Origin: Ectothiorhodosinus mongolicus
GTDB lineage: Bacteria > Pseudomonadota > Gammaproteobacteria > Ectothiorhodospirales > Ectothiorhodospiraceae
Direction of reading: 5' to 3'
Length of the DNA stretch: 64,000 nt
NCBI RefSeq assembly: GCF_022406875.1
Contig: NZ_CP023018.1
Location: forward strand, 283,575 to 347,574
The translations under genes were made by a program, and so were the position numbers. The notes under the pieces are model-generated. The model was given only the letters and a program-made list of their open reading frames with translations, ran no database searches and was not told the origin of the DNA. This document shows positions 44,240 to 53,148 of the stretch, one piece after another (position 1 is the first letter of the stretch; each line of letters opens with the position of its first letter).

Positions 44240-45283
44240 ATGACAATTTCAGAACTCGTTATTCGCCGTCCCGATGACTGGCACCTGCATGTCCGCGATG
44301 GCAAGGCCATGGCCCATGCCGTCGCACATTCGGCGCGCCAGTTTGCCCGCGCCGTGATCATGCCCAACCTGGTGCCACCGGTAGTGAATGCCGAGCAAGC
44401 CGCAGCCTATCGCCAGCGCATTCTTGAGGTGACCCCCAAGGACAGTGGCTTTACCCCATTGATGACAATCTACCTGACGAAAAATACCTCGCCCGAGGAT
44501 ATCGAGGCGGCGGTAGCGACGGGTTTTGTGCATGGCGTCAAGCTGTATCCGGCCGGTGCGACCACCCATTCGGATGCCGGCGTGCGCGATATTCGCGATG
44601 CCTATCCGGCGCTGCAGGCAATGCAAGACTTGGGGCTGCCGCTGATGGTGCATGGTGAGGTCACGGACCCAGAGGTCGATATTTTCGATCGCGAGAAGGT
44701 GTTTATTGAACGCATCTTGGCGCCTTTGATTGAACGCTTTGATCGGCTTAAGGTGGTCATGGAACACATTACCACCGCGCATGCCGTGGACTTTGTGTGC
44801 TCCGCCCCAGAGCGCGTTGGCGCCACGGTGACGCCGCAACACATCCTGATGAACCGCAATGCGCTATTTCAAGGTGGCTTGCGGCCGCATCATTACTGTT
44901 TGCCGGTGTTAAAACGCGAACAGCACCGCGCCGCCATTATGGAGATTTTAGCCAGCGGCCATCCGCGCTTTTTCTTGGGCACCGATAGCGCCCCGCACCC
45001 CAAAGGCGGCAAAGAGAGTGCTTGCGGATGCGCGGGGATTTTCAGTGCCCCGGCAGCCATTGAGTTTTATGCAGAGGCCTTCGAGGCGGCGGGTGCGTTG
45101 CATCAACTAGAAAGCTTCGCCAGTCTCAATGGACCGGCGTTCTACGGCTATCCAGTCAACGAGGATTTCATTCGCCTGGAACGCCAAGATTGGACCATGA
45201 CCGAGTCTTTTCCTTTTGGCGATGACACAGTGATTCCCTTGCGTGCCGGTGAAACCGTGCATTGGCGGTGTGTGCATGACTGA
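44240..45283 (+). CDS. pyrC: dihydroorotase, class II
   Basis: A 347-residue zinc enzyme of pyrimidine synthesis that cyclises carbamoyl-aspartate. It has the metal-binding [13 protein letters not shown], the bridging carboxylated Lys in [62 protein letters not shown] and the catalytic Asp in [14 protein letters not shown]. Length matches E. coli PyrC. The ATG at 44240 was chosen over the TTG just before it. Its last codons overlap the start of rnt by 8 bases. Confidence 0.96.
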   Translation: MTISELVIRRPDDWHLHVRDGKAMAHAVAHSARQFARAVIMPNLVPPVVNAEQAAAYRQRILEVTPKDSGFTPLMTIYLTKNTSPEDIEAAVATGFVHGVKLYPAGATTHSDAGVRDIRDAYPALQAMQDLGLPLMVHGEVTDPEVDIFDREKVFIERILAPLIERFDRLKVVMEHITTAHAVDFVCSAPERVGATVTPQHILMNRNALFQGGLRPHHYCLPVLKREQHRAAIMEILASGHPRFFLGTDSAPHPKGGKESACGCAGIFSAPAAIEFYAEAFEAAGALHQLESFASLNGPAFYGYPVNEDFIRLERQDWTMTESFPFGDDTVIPLRAGETVHWRCVHD

Positions 45284-45917
45284 ATTTGTGCCTATGGGGC
45301 AACGTTTTCGCGGGTTTTTGCCGGTGGTGATTGATCTTGAGACCGGCGGCTTTAACGCGCAAACGGACGCCTTACTTCAGATCGCGGCGGTGATCCTGAG
45401 GATGGACAGCCGGGGGCATTTGTACCGCGACCGCACCCTCAGCCACCACGTGCGGCCTTTTGAAGGCGCTAATATGGACCCCAAATCCTTAGAGGTGACG
45501 GGTATTAATCCTTATCACCCGCTGCGCATCGATGTGCCTGAGGATGAGGCACTCGCTCAAGTGTTTGCCGAGATTCGCAGCGAAGTGAAACTCAATCACT
45601 GCACACGCGCGGTATTGGTCGGGCACAACGCCAGTTTTGATTTAGGCTTTTTGAATGCCACGGTGGAGCGTGCTGGGGTAAAGCGCAATCCGTTTCACCC
45701 ATTTAGCAATCTAGACACGGTGACGCTGTGCGCTATGGCCTATGGCCAAACGGTGCTGGCGCGGGCAGCTCAAGAGGCCGGGATGGATTGGGATAATGAA
45801 GAGGCCCACAGCGCCGTTTACGACGCGGAAAAGACCGCTGATCTGTTTTGCCGGGTGATGAACCGCTGGCAGGATTTGAATGGGGGCGACGCACCTGGCC
45901 GCCCCGCTTCATCTTAG
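45276..45917 (+). CDS. rnt: ribonuclease T
   Basis: A 213-residue DEDDh exoribonuclease that trims the 3' ends of tRNA and other stable RNAs. Motifs are [11 protein letters not shown] (Exo I), [12 protein letters not shown] (Exo II) and [14 protein letters not shown] (Exo III), all catalytic residues present. The ATG at 45276 lies inside the end of pyrC, implying translational coupling. It ends three bases before the stop of the convergent grxD. Confidence 0.95.
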   Translation: MTEFVPMGQRFRGFLPVVIDLETGGFNAQTDALLQIAAVILRMDSRGHLYRDRTLSHHVRPFEGANMDPKSLEVTGINPYHPLRIDVPEDEALAQVFAEIRSEVKLNHCTRAVLVGHNASFDLGFLNATVERAGVKRNPFHPFSNLDTVTLCAMAYGQTVLARAAQEAGMDWDNEEAHSAVYDAEKTADLFCRVMNRWQDLNGGDAPGRPASS

Positions 45918-45920
45918 AGA

Positions 45921-46250
45921 CTAAGCGCCGGTGGCTTCTTTGAGCAGGGGCTCAAGCTCACCACTTTCGTGCATCTCGATGGTGATGTCACAGCCGCCAA
46001 TCAACTCACCTTTGACGTAGACCTGCGGGAACGTTGGCCAATTGGCGAACTGCGGCAGAGCCTGCATCACGTCCATATCGGCCATCACATTGACGTACGC
46101 AAAAGGCACGCCACAGCTTTTCAAGGCTTGCGATGCGCGACTGGAGAAACCGCACATCGGGAACTGCGGGGTACCCTTCATAAAAATGATGACGGGGTTT
46201 TCTTCTACCTGCTGACGAATACGTTCCAATGCGTCCAAATCACACCTCAT
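45921..46250 (-). CDS. grxD: monothiol glutaredoxin, Grx4 type
   Basis: A 109-residue CGFS glutaredoxin that carries [2Fe-2S] clusters in iron-sulfur trafficking. Features are VIIFMKGTPQFPMCGFSSRASQAL with the single active Cys, WPTFPQVYVKGELIGGCDI and a C-terminal acidic helix. Length is typical. It is convergent with rnt and stands alone on its strand, 104 bases downstream of the amidotransferase gene. Confidence 0.95.
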   Translation of the reverse strand: MRCDLDALERIRQQVEENPVIIFMKGTPQFPMCGFSSRASQALKSCGVPFAYVNVMADMDVMQALPQFANWPTFPQVYVKGELIGGCDITIEMHESGELEPLLKEATGA

Positions 46251-46354
46251 GCAATCGGTTTTGTTTTTAGGGCTGAATGGCCTATTTCACGCGTTAGGAT
46301 AACGAAACCCTTAGCAATGCGCTATTTCGCGGACAAACAGCATGGGATTGGTTT

Positions 46355-48130
46355 TTATAGGCCTTGTTGCTGACACCAAAACTCCAGCAGCGCCAGATGC
46401 CAAAGCTTACTGCCTTGGATGCGGGTGAGATGCTGTTCAGGGGCATCCAATAGCTTGTCGACATAGCTGCGGCGGTAAAGCCCGCGGTTGTGACAGGCTT
46501 GCGAATTTAAAATATCGCGCATGAAGTCCAAGAATGGGCCACGCACGTATTTTAGGGCCGGCAGCGGGAAATAACCCTTGGGACGGTCGATGACGCTATC
46601 GGGCAGCAGCCCACGAGCGATGTCCTTGAGCACGCCTTTGCCGCCCTGAGCCAGCTTCAGCTCTGGCGGCATACGCGCCGCCAGCTCCACCAGGTTCTGG
46701 TCGAGAAATGGCACGCGGGCCTCCAAACCAAAGGCCATGGTCATATTATCGACGCGCTTGACCGGATCATCGACGATCAGGGTCGTCACATCCAAACGCA
46801 GCACCGCATCGATGAAAGTATCGGCGCCGGGCTCTTCCAAGAGCTCGCTGATCAGGGCGCGGGTGTGATCTTCACCCACCCAGTCGGGACCCAGCATTTC
46901 TGAAAACTCTTCATGGTCACGGTCGAAATAATGCTGGGCAAAGCGCTCAACATAGCTGCCTTGGGTTTCGGCGTGCATACGCGGATACCAAAAATAGCCG
47001 CCAAAGACCTCGTCCGCGCCCTGCCCTGATTGCACCACTTTGACGTGTTGTGAGACTTGCTCGGCGAGCAGATAAAAGGCGACCGCGTCTTGACCCACCA
47101 TGGGCTCGGCCATTTGTGACACGGCTTCGGGCAGGCGCGTGAGTACCTGATCATTGGGGATATGAAAGCGGTGATGGCGGGTGGCATAGCGCTCGGCCAC
47201 GGGATCGGAAAACTCAAACTCGCTGCCCTTCTCCTCGGGCTGATCTTCAAAACCCACGGTGAAGGTTTGTAAATCGCGCACACCGGCCTCAGCCAGGAGC
47301 GCCACCAAAAGACTAGAGTCCAAGCCGCCGGAGAGCAGCACGCCGACCGGCACATCAGCAACCGTGAGGCGTTTTTCCACAGCTTGGCGCAGCGCCTGAT
47401 GAATGGCTTCGGTCCATGCACCGGGGCTGAGCGTTTTTTTAGGGCGGCGAGCTTCGAGCGTCCAATAGCGACTTAATTGGGTGGCGCCATCGGCATCGAT
47501 ACGCAGGTGATGGCCCGGGGGCAGCTTGCGTACTTGGCGCAAGATGGTGCGCGGCGCGGGCACGACGGCATGCAAGCTAAAGTGATGGTGCAGCGCTACG
47601 GGGTCCAGTTCCGAGGGGATATCGCCGCCACTGAGCAGTGCTGGCAAGCTGGAGGCAAAGCGAATGCGCTGGTCATTGAGGCTGTAATATAGCGGCTTGA
47701 TGCCCATGCGATCGCGCACCAAATGCAAGCGCTTCTCGCGTAAATCCCAGAGCGCGAAGGCGAACATGCCCTGGAAGCGCTCAACACAGGCCTCACCCCA
47801 GGCATGCCAGGCTTTGAGAATGACTTCGGTGTCGCCGCTGGAGAAAAAGCGATAGGACTGTTGTTCGAGTTCGCGGCGCAATTCGGGAAAGTTATAAATC
47901 GTGCCGTTGAACACCACGGCCAAACCCAGTTCGGGATCGAGCATGGGCTGATTGCCGCGCTCGGATAAATCCAGAATCGACAGACGACGGTGACCCATGA
48001 CCAAAGGTCCATCGGAGTAGGTGCCCTCGTGATCCGGGCCACGACGCTCGAGACGATCGAGCATGCGCCGCTGCACAGACAGATCAGGCATCTGTCCTTT
48101 GAAATTCAATTCACCGCAAATTCCGCACAT
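46355..48130 (-). CDS. asparagine-synthase-like amidotransferase, probably N-acetylglutaminylglutamine amide synthase
   Basis: A 591-residue two-domain enzyme. The N-terminal Ntn glutaminase has the nucleophile Cys2 in MCGICGEL, RRGPDHEGTY, HRRLSILDLS and FNGTIYNFPELR. The C-terminal synthetase has the ATP loop SGGLDSSLLVALLAEAG, GADEVFGGY, and RVDNMTMAFGLEARVPFLD. Length and sequence style resemble the NAGGN-forming amidotransferase (AsnO, the TIGR03104 type) more than housekeeping AsnB. Its usual partners, a GNAT-type acetyltransferase/ligase (Ngg) and an M42 peptidase, are not in the window. General asparagine synthase is the alternative. Confidence 0.8.
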   Translation of the reverse strand: MCGICGELNFKGQMPDLSVQRRMLDRLERRGPDHEGTYSDGPLVMGHRRLSILDLSERGNQPMLDPELGLAVVFNGTIYNFPELRRELEQQSYRFFSSGDTEVILKAWHAWGEACVERFQGMFAFALWDLREKRLHLVRDRMGIKPLYYSLNDQRIRFASSLPALLSGGDIPSELDPVALHHHFSLHAVVPAPRTILRQVRKLPPGHHLRIDADGATQLSRYWTLEARRPKKTLSPGAWTEAIHQALRQAVEKRLTVADVPVGVLLSGGLDSSLLVALLAEAGVRDLQTFTVGFEDQPEEKGSEFEFSDPVAERYATRHHRFHIPNDQVLTRLPEAVSQMAEPMVGQDAVAFYLLAEQVSQHVKVVQSGQGADEVFGGYFWYPRMHAETQGSYVERFAQHYFDRDHEEFSEMLGPDWVGEDHTRALISELLEEPGADTFIDAVLRLDVTTLIVDDPVKRVDNMTMAFGLEARVPFLDQNLVELAARMPPELKLAQGGKGVLKDIARGLLPDSVIDRPKGYFPLPALKYVRGPFLDFMRDILNSQACHNRGLYRRSYVDKLLDAPEQHLTRIQGSKLWHLALLEFWCQQQGL

Positions 48131-48260
48131 AAGCCATGGTTGAAAAATGGAAGGCAGCTACAAGATACAGCATCTCAGGCAGCGATTGCGTTTTGCGTTT
48201 ATGCCACTTGCTGCTCTAACCTATGGTCTGTTAACCCATCGTCCTGCTAGGAGATTATCT

Positions 48261-48848
48261 ATGAGTATCGAACTGCCCCCGCTGCCGTATGCGAAAAACG
48301 CTTTGGAGCCGCACATCTCGGCTGAGACCTTGGAATACCATCACGATAAGCACCACGCCACCTATGTGGCCAACTTGAACAAGATGATCGCCGGCACCGA
48401 GTTCGAAAACATGGGCTTGGACGACATCGTCAAGAAAGCTCCGGCAGGCGGCATGTTCAACAACGCCGCGCAGATCTGGAACCACACCTTCTACTTTGAG
48501 GGTCTGACCCCCAATGGTGGCGGTGAGCCCAGCGGCGCCCTGGCCGATGCCATCGATAAGGCGTTTGGCTCTTTCGAGGGTTTCAAAGAAAAGTTTACTG
48601 CCGCTGGCGCCGGCAACTTTGGCTCGGGCTGGACTTGGCTGGTGAAAAAGGCTGATGGCAGTGTTGAGATCGTGAACACCGATGATGCTGAAACCCCAAT
48701 CACCATGGATGGCGTGACCCCGCTATTGACCATGGATGTTTGGGAGCATGCCTACTATGTGGATTACCGCAACGCGCGCCCCAAATACATTGAAAACTTC
48801 TTCAATGTGGTGAATTGGGATTTTGTCGCTAAGAACTACGGCGCCTGA
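48261..48848 (+). CDS. sodB: superoxide dismutase, iron type
   Basis: A 195-residue cytoplasmic enzyme that dismutates superoxide. Metal ligands are visible in [12 protein letters not shown] (first His), NHTFYFEGL (second His), and [13 protein letters not shown] (Asp and His). [11 protein letters not shown] and the FGSGWTWLV context point to the Fe rather than the Mn form. AGGAG precedes the ATG at 48261; an upstream in-frame extension looks non-coding. A strong terminator follows at 48897. Confidence 0.96.
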   Translation: MSIELPPLPYAKNALEPHISAETLEYHHDKHHATYVANLNKMIAGTEFENMGLDDIVKKAPAGGMFNNAAQIWNHTFYFEGLTPNGGGEPSGALADAIDKAFGSFEGFKEKFTAAGAGNFGSGWTWLVKKADGSVEIVNTDDAETPITMDGVTPLLTMDVWEHAYYVDYRNARPKYIENFFNVVNWDFVAKNYGA

Positions 48849-48896
48849 GCATTTGCCCCGACCGGGGCGGCGCAGTATGATCCATTAGGTAAGCAG

Positions 48897-48925
48897 CCGG
48901 CAGCCGATGTGCTGCCGGTTTTTGT
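48897..48925 (+). terminator. rho-independent terminator after sodB
   Basis: A perfect 8-bp stem CCGGCAGC / GCTGCCGG with a 6-base loop, followed by TTTTTGTTTT. It lies between sodB and argD. Confidence 0.85.
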
Positions 48926-48943
48926 TTTCCTGGGAGGCTGCCC

Positions 48944-50122
48944 GTGTCGGATGCACTGGTACAAAATTACAAACGCCTGCCCGTGGCCTTTGCCCGCGGC
49001 GAGGGCGCGTGGCTGTGGGATACCGATGGTAAGCGTTATTTAGACGCCCTGTCGGGGATTGCGGTGTGCGGTTTGGGGCATGCGCATCCGGCGGTGGCCA
49101 AGGCCTTGTGCGATCAATCTGGCATCCTGATTCACACCTCGAATTTATATGAGATCCCACTGCAAACAACGCTGGCTGAGCGGCTAACGGCTTTATCAGG
49201 CATGCGCCGGGCTTTCTTCTGTAATTCCGGGGCTGAGGGGAATGAGGCGGCGATTAAGCTGGCGCGCTTGCATGGCCATCATAAGGGCATTGCTGAGCCG
49301 ACGATTGTGGTGATGGAAGGCAGCTTTCATGGCCGCACCATGGCGACACTGACGGCCACCGGCAATGCGCGCATTCAGCAAGGCTTTGCGCCCTTGGTGC
49401 CGGGCTTTATACGCGTGCCTTATGGCGATCTGGCGGCGGTTGCAGCGCTCAAAGACCAGGCCAATATCGTCGCGGTGCTGGTCGAACCGGTGACCGGGGA
49501 AGGTGGCATTCAAGTGCCACAAAAGGAGTATTTACAGGGCCTGCGCGCACTCTGTGATGAGGCCGATTGGCTGTTGATGCTCGATGAGGTGCAGGCGGGG
49601 ATTGGTCGCACCGGGACGCTGTTTGCGTTTCAGCACACCGGCATTGTCCCCGATGTCTTGAGTCTGGCTAAGGGCCTGGGTAACGGCGTGCCGATTGGCG
49701 CTTCCCTAGTGGCCGGCAAAGCCACGGATTTGTTCACGGCGGGCACCCATGGCACGACCTTTGGTGGCAATCCGCTGGTGTGCGCTGCGGCGCTGGCGGT
49801 TTTAGATACTTTGGAGCAGGAACAGCTGCCGGCGCATGCCGCGGCTATGGGTCGACGCATCTTGGCGGGATTTTGTGAGCGCATTGGAGCGCATCCGGCG
49901 GTGCGTGATATCCGCGGTCAGGGGTTGATGATTGGGGTTGAGCTTGATCGCGCCTGCGCCGAGCTGGTGCCCATGGCTTTAGCCGCCGGACTATTAATTA
50001 ATGTTACCGCCGAGCGAGTGATCCGGCTATTACCGCCGCTGATTATCGATGCGCAGCAGGCAGATGAGATTGTTGCTATCGTTAGCGACTTGGTGACGCA
50101 ATTTGCCGCTGAAGCGGCCTGA
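48944..50122 (+). CDS. argD: acetylornithine/succinylornithine aminotransferase
   Basis: A 392-residue class III PLP transaminase of arginine (and possibly lysine) synthesis. It has FCNSGAEGNEAAIKLAR, EGSFHGRTMATLTATGN, LDEVQAGIGRTG, the PLP Lys in SLAKGLGNGVPIG, and HGTTFGGNPLVCAAALAVL. The start is GTG at 48944 with GGGAGG upstream. It ends 12 bases before argF, forming an argD-argF-ppk run. Confidence 0.94.
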   Translation: MSDALVQNYKRLPVAFARGEGAWLWDTDGKRYLDALSGIAVCGLGHAHPAVAKALCDQSGILIHTSNLYEIPLQTTLAERLTALSGMRRAFFCNSGAEGNEAAIKLARLHGHHKGIAEPTIVVMEGSFHGRTMATLTATGNARIQQGFAPLVPGFIRVPYGDLAAVAALKDQANIVAVLVEPVTGEGGIQVPQKEYLQGLRALCDEADWLLMLDEVQAGIGRTGTLFAFQHTGIVPDVLSLAKGLGNGVPIGASLVAGKATDLFTAGTHGTTFGGNPLVCAAALAVLDTLEQEQLPAHAAAMGRRILAGFCERIGAHPAVRDIRGQGLMIGVELDRACAELVPMALAAGLLINVTAERVIRLLPPLIIDAQQADEIVAIVSDLVTQFAAEAA

Positions 50123-50134
50123 GGAATCGTCGGT

Positions 50135-51034
50135 TTGACTCGTCATTTTTTGTCTTTATTGGATGTCTCCAGCGATGAGCTGAAACAGCTGATCCAGCGG
50201 GCCATCGCCTTAAAAGCCCTGCACTACGCCAGTGAGTTGCATCAACCGCTGCGCGGCAAGACCTTGGCGATGATTTTTGAGAAGTCCTCAACGCGCACTC
50301 GTGTGTCTTTCGAGGTCGGCATGCAACAGCTGGGCGGTCAGGCACTGTTTTTGTCGCCGCGTGATACCCAGTTGGGTCGCGGTGAGCCGATTGAGGATTC
50401 GGCACGGGTGTTGTCGCGCATGGTTGATGCGGTGATGATTCGTACCTTTGAACACGAGAAGGTGCAGCGCTTTGCGGCGCACTCTCGGGTACCGGTGATC
50501 AATGGACTGACGGATTTAGAACATCCCTGCCAGCTACTGGCTGACCTACAGACTTGGGTGGAACAGCGCGGCGATATCGCCGGGCGGCGCGTGGTTTGGG
50601 TAGGCGATGGCAATAATATGTGCCACAGCTATATCCATGCTGCGCAGCGCCTGGATTTCGAATTGGTGATTGCCTGTCCCGAGGGCTATGACCCGGATCC
50701 TTTGATCTTGAATGCCGCCGGTGATCGGGCACGCATTGTCCGCGATCCCTTGCAGGCGGCGGTGGACGCCGATTTGGTGGTGACAGATGTTTGGGCGAGC
50801 ATGGGCCAAGAACAGGAACAAGTCGCGCGGCGACGGGCGTTCTCTGCGTACATGGTAGACCGCGAGTTGATGTCGCGCGCCCATGCCGATGCCTTGTTTA
50901 TGCATTGTTTGCCGGCGCATCGTGAAGAAGAAGTGAGCACCGAGGTCCTTGAAGGACCGCAAAGTGTGGTCTGGGATGAGGCCGAGAACCGCTTACATGC
51001 GCAAAAGGCGCTTTTGGAGTTTTTACTCGCGTAA
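50135..51034 (+). CDS. argF: ornithine carbamoyltransferase
   Basis: A 299-residue enzyme that makes citrulline from ornithine and carbamoyl phosphate. It has the carbamoyl-phosphate site [42 protein letters not shown], the ornithine-binding DVWASMGQE and the catalytic HCLPAHR. The start is TTG at 50135, with GAGGA about nine bases upstream, because no ATG or GTG fits the conserved [10 protein letters not shown] beginning. The ppk start overlaps its stop (TAATG-type). Confidence 0.95.
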   Translation: MTRHFLSLLDVSSDELKQLIQRAIALKALHYASELHQPLRGKTLAMIFEKSSTRTRVSFEVGMQQLGGQALFLSPRDTQLGRGEPIEDSARVLSRMVDAVMIRTFEHEKVQRFAAHSRVPVINGLTDLEHPCQLLADLQTWVEQRGDIAGRRVVWVGDGNNMCHSYIHAAQRLDFELVIACPEGYDPDPLILNAAGDRARIVRDPLQAAVDADLVVTDVWASMGQEQEQVARRRAFSAYMVDRELMSRAHADALFMHCLPAHREEEVSTEVLEGPQSVVWDEAENRLHAQKALLEFLLA

Positions 51035-53103
51035 TGAATGATATCGATTTAGCCAGCCCCGAGCTTTACATCAACCGCGAGACCAGCTTGCTGGCGTTTA
51101 ATCGCCGCGTTTTGGAGCTGGCCAAGCAAGAGAATATCCCGCTGTTGGAGCGGCTACGTTATCTGTGTATTTCCTCGACCAACCTCGATGAGTTTTTTGA
51201 GGTGCGCGTGGCGGGCCTGAAACAACAGGTCGTACTGGGCGTGAATACGCCGGGGCCGGATGGTTTAAGTGCGCAGGAACAGCTCAAGCGTATCAATGAA
51301 CAGGCGCATGACCTGGTCGATGATCAGTACGCGACCTTGAATGAGATTTTGATCCCGGCGCTGGCCGAACAGAATATCCGCTTTGTCCGTCGCACCAAAT
51401 GGTCGCAACAGCAAGCCGAGTGGGTGAAAGAGTTTTTCCTTAAGGAGTTGCTGCCGGTGTTATCGCCCTTAGGCTTGGATCCGGCACATCCCTTTCCGCG
51501 GATTCTCAATAAGAGCTTGAACTTCATTGTCACCTTGGAAGGCAAAGATGCCTTTGGCCGTGACAGCCGTATGGCGGTGGTGCAAGCGCCGCGTTCGCTG
51601 CCGCGAGTGGCGCGCCTGCCGGCAGAGATCTCCCAGGGTGAGAATGACTTTGTGTTTTTGTCGTCCATTTTGCATGCGCATGTGGGCGAGCTGTTTCAGG
51701 GCATGAAGGTCAGCGGTTGTTATCAGTTTCGTCTGACGCGTAACTCGGACTTGTTTGTTCATGAAGAGGAAATCGACGACTTGCTCATGGCCTTAGAGGG
51801 TGAGCTGCCGCAGCGTAATTATGGCCAAGCGGTGCGTTTGGAGGTGGCGGACAATTGCCCCGGGCCGGTCGCGGATTTTCTTTTGCGCCAGTTCAATCTG
51901 GCCCGCGAGGATTTGTATCAGGTCAACGGCTTGGTGAATCTCAACCGCTTAATGGCGGTGCATGAGTTGGTGGAGCGACCAGATCTGAAGTTTTGCTCGT
52001 TTGTGCCCTCGCTGCCGCCGAGTTTAAGCAGTGCGGCGGATATTTTTCATACCGTGCGCCGCGGCGATGTGCTCTTGCATCATCCCTACCAATCCTTTGT
52101 GCCGGTGATTGAGCTTTTGCGTCAGGCGGCGCGCGATCCCGATGTGCTGGCGATCAAGCAAACCGTGTATCGCACTGGCGTGCGCTCTCAGCTAGTGGAT
52201 ATTTTGGTGGAAGCGGCGCAGGCGGGTAAGGAAGTCACGGTGATTATCGAGCTGCGCGCGCGTTTTGATGAGGAGGCCAATATTCAGCTGGCCAACCGTT
52301 TGCAGGATGCTGGGGCGCATGTGACCTATGGCGTAGTGGGCTATAAAACCCATGCCAAGCTGTTGATGGTGGTGCGCCGCGAGAAAGGCAAGATTCGCCG
52401 CTATGTGCACCTAGGTACGGGTAACTATCATGCCGGGACAGCGCGAGCCTATACTGATCTGGGTTTCATGACCGCTGATCAGGTGATCGGCGAGGATGTG
52501 CATAAGATCTTTCAGCAGCTCACGGGGCTTGGCAAGGTCTCCAAGCTGAAAAAGCTCTTGCAGGCGCCTTTCACCTTGCATGCTTCAATGTTGGATTACA
52601 TCGATCGCGAGATCGAGCATGCCCAAGCGGGGCGTCCAGCGAAGATTATGGCGCGCATGAATTCCTTGATCGAGCCTAAGCTGATTCAGGCACTTTATCG
52701 CGCCTCGCAGGCGGGGGTTCGCGTGCAACTCATTGTCCGCGGCATCTGTTGTTTGCGCCCCGGCATCCCGGGCGTTTCCGACAATATCCAGGTGCGCTCG
52801 GTGATGGGCCGGTTCTTGGAACACTCGCGCGTCTTCTACTTCCAAAATGGCAAAGAGCCGCAGGTCTTTTGTTCGAGCGCTGATTGGATGCCGCGCAATT
52901 TCTTCCGCCGCGTCGAGGTGGCCTTTCCTGTGGAGAAGCCGGCGCTGCGCAAGCGCGTCATTGACGAGTCATTGCGCGCCTACCTCAAAGACAATATGCA
53001 GACCTGGGTGCTTGATGCCAATGGCCACTACCGCCGCGTGCGCCGCCGCAGCCGCGCCCTCGCCCACAACGCCCAGCAAGCCCTCCTCGAGCACCTCACC
53101 TAA
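51034..53103 (+). CDS. ppk: polyphosphate kinase 1
   Basis: A 689-residue membrane-associated enzyme that polymerises the ATP gamma-phosphate into polyphosphate. It has the N-terminal YINRETSLLAFNRRVLELA and FFEVRVAGLKQQ, then HHPYQSFVPVIELLRQAARDPDVLAIKQTVYR. The phospho-His region follows as THAKLLMVVRRE, HLGTGNYHAGTARAYTDLG and later GRFLEHSRVFYF. Length is typical of PPK1. It converges on ppx, with a perfect inverted repeat (type B) between the two stops. Having both genes side by side is common, but the convergent order means they are not one operon. Confidence 0.95.
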   Translation: MNDIDLASPELYINRETSLLAFNRRVLELAKQENIPLLERLRYLCISSTNLDEFFEVRVAGLKQQVVLGVNTPGPDGLSAQEQLKRINEQAHDLVDDQYATLNEILIPALAEQNIRFVRRTKWSQQQAEWVKEFFLKELLPVLSPLGLDPAHPFPRILNKSLNFIVTLEGKDAFGRDSRMAVVQAPRSLPRVARLPAEISQGENDFVFLSSILHAHVGELFQGMKVSGCYQFRLTRNSDLFVHEEEIDDLLMALEGELPQRNYGQAVRLEVADNCPGPVADFLLRQFNLAREDLYQVNGLVNLNRLMAVHELVERPDLKFCSFVPSLPPSLSSAADIFHTVRRGDVLLHHPYQSFVPVIELLRQAARDPDVLAIKQTVYRTGVRSQLVDILVEAAQAGKEVTVIIELRARFDEEANIQLANRLQDAGAHVTYGVVGYKTHAKLLMVVRREKGKIRRYVHLGTGNYHAGTARAYTDLGFMTADQVIGEDVHKIFQQLTGLGKVSKLKKLLQAPFTLHASMLDYIDREIEHAQAGRPAKIMARMNSLIEPKLIQALYRASQAGVRVQLIVRGICCLRPGIPGVSDNIQVRSVMGRFLEHSRVFYFQNGKEPQVFCSSADWMPRNFFRRVEVAFPVEKPALRKRVIDESLRAYLKDNMQTWVLDANGHYRRVRRRSRALAHNAQQALLEHLT

Positions 53104-53107
53104 AACT

Positions 53108-53147
53108 GGGGTCAGACCCCATTTTTGCCAAAATGGGGTCTGACCCC
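53108..53147. repeat. type B inverted repeat between ppk and ppx, possible bidirectional terminator
   Basis: Perfect 18-base arms, GGGGTCAGACCCCATTTT (53108-53125) and its complement (53130-53147), around TGCC. It starts five bases after the ppk stop and ends one base before the ppx stop. The A/T tracts inside the arms could serve terminators in both directions. Confidence 0.85.
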
Positions 53148-53148
53148 T

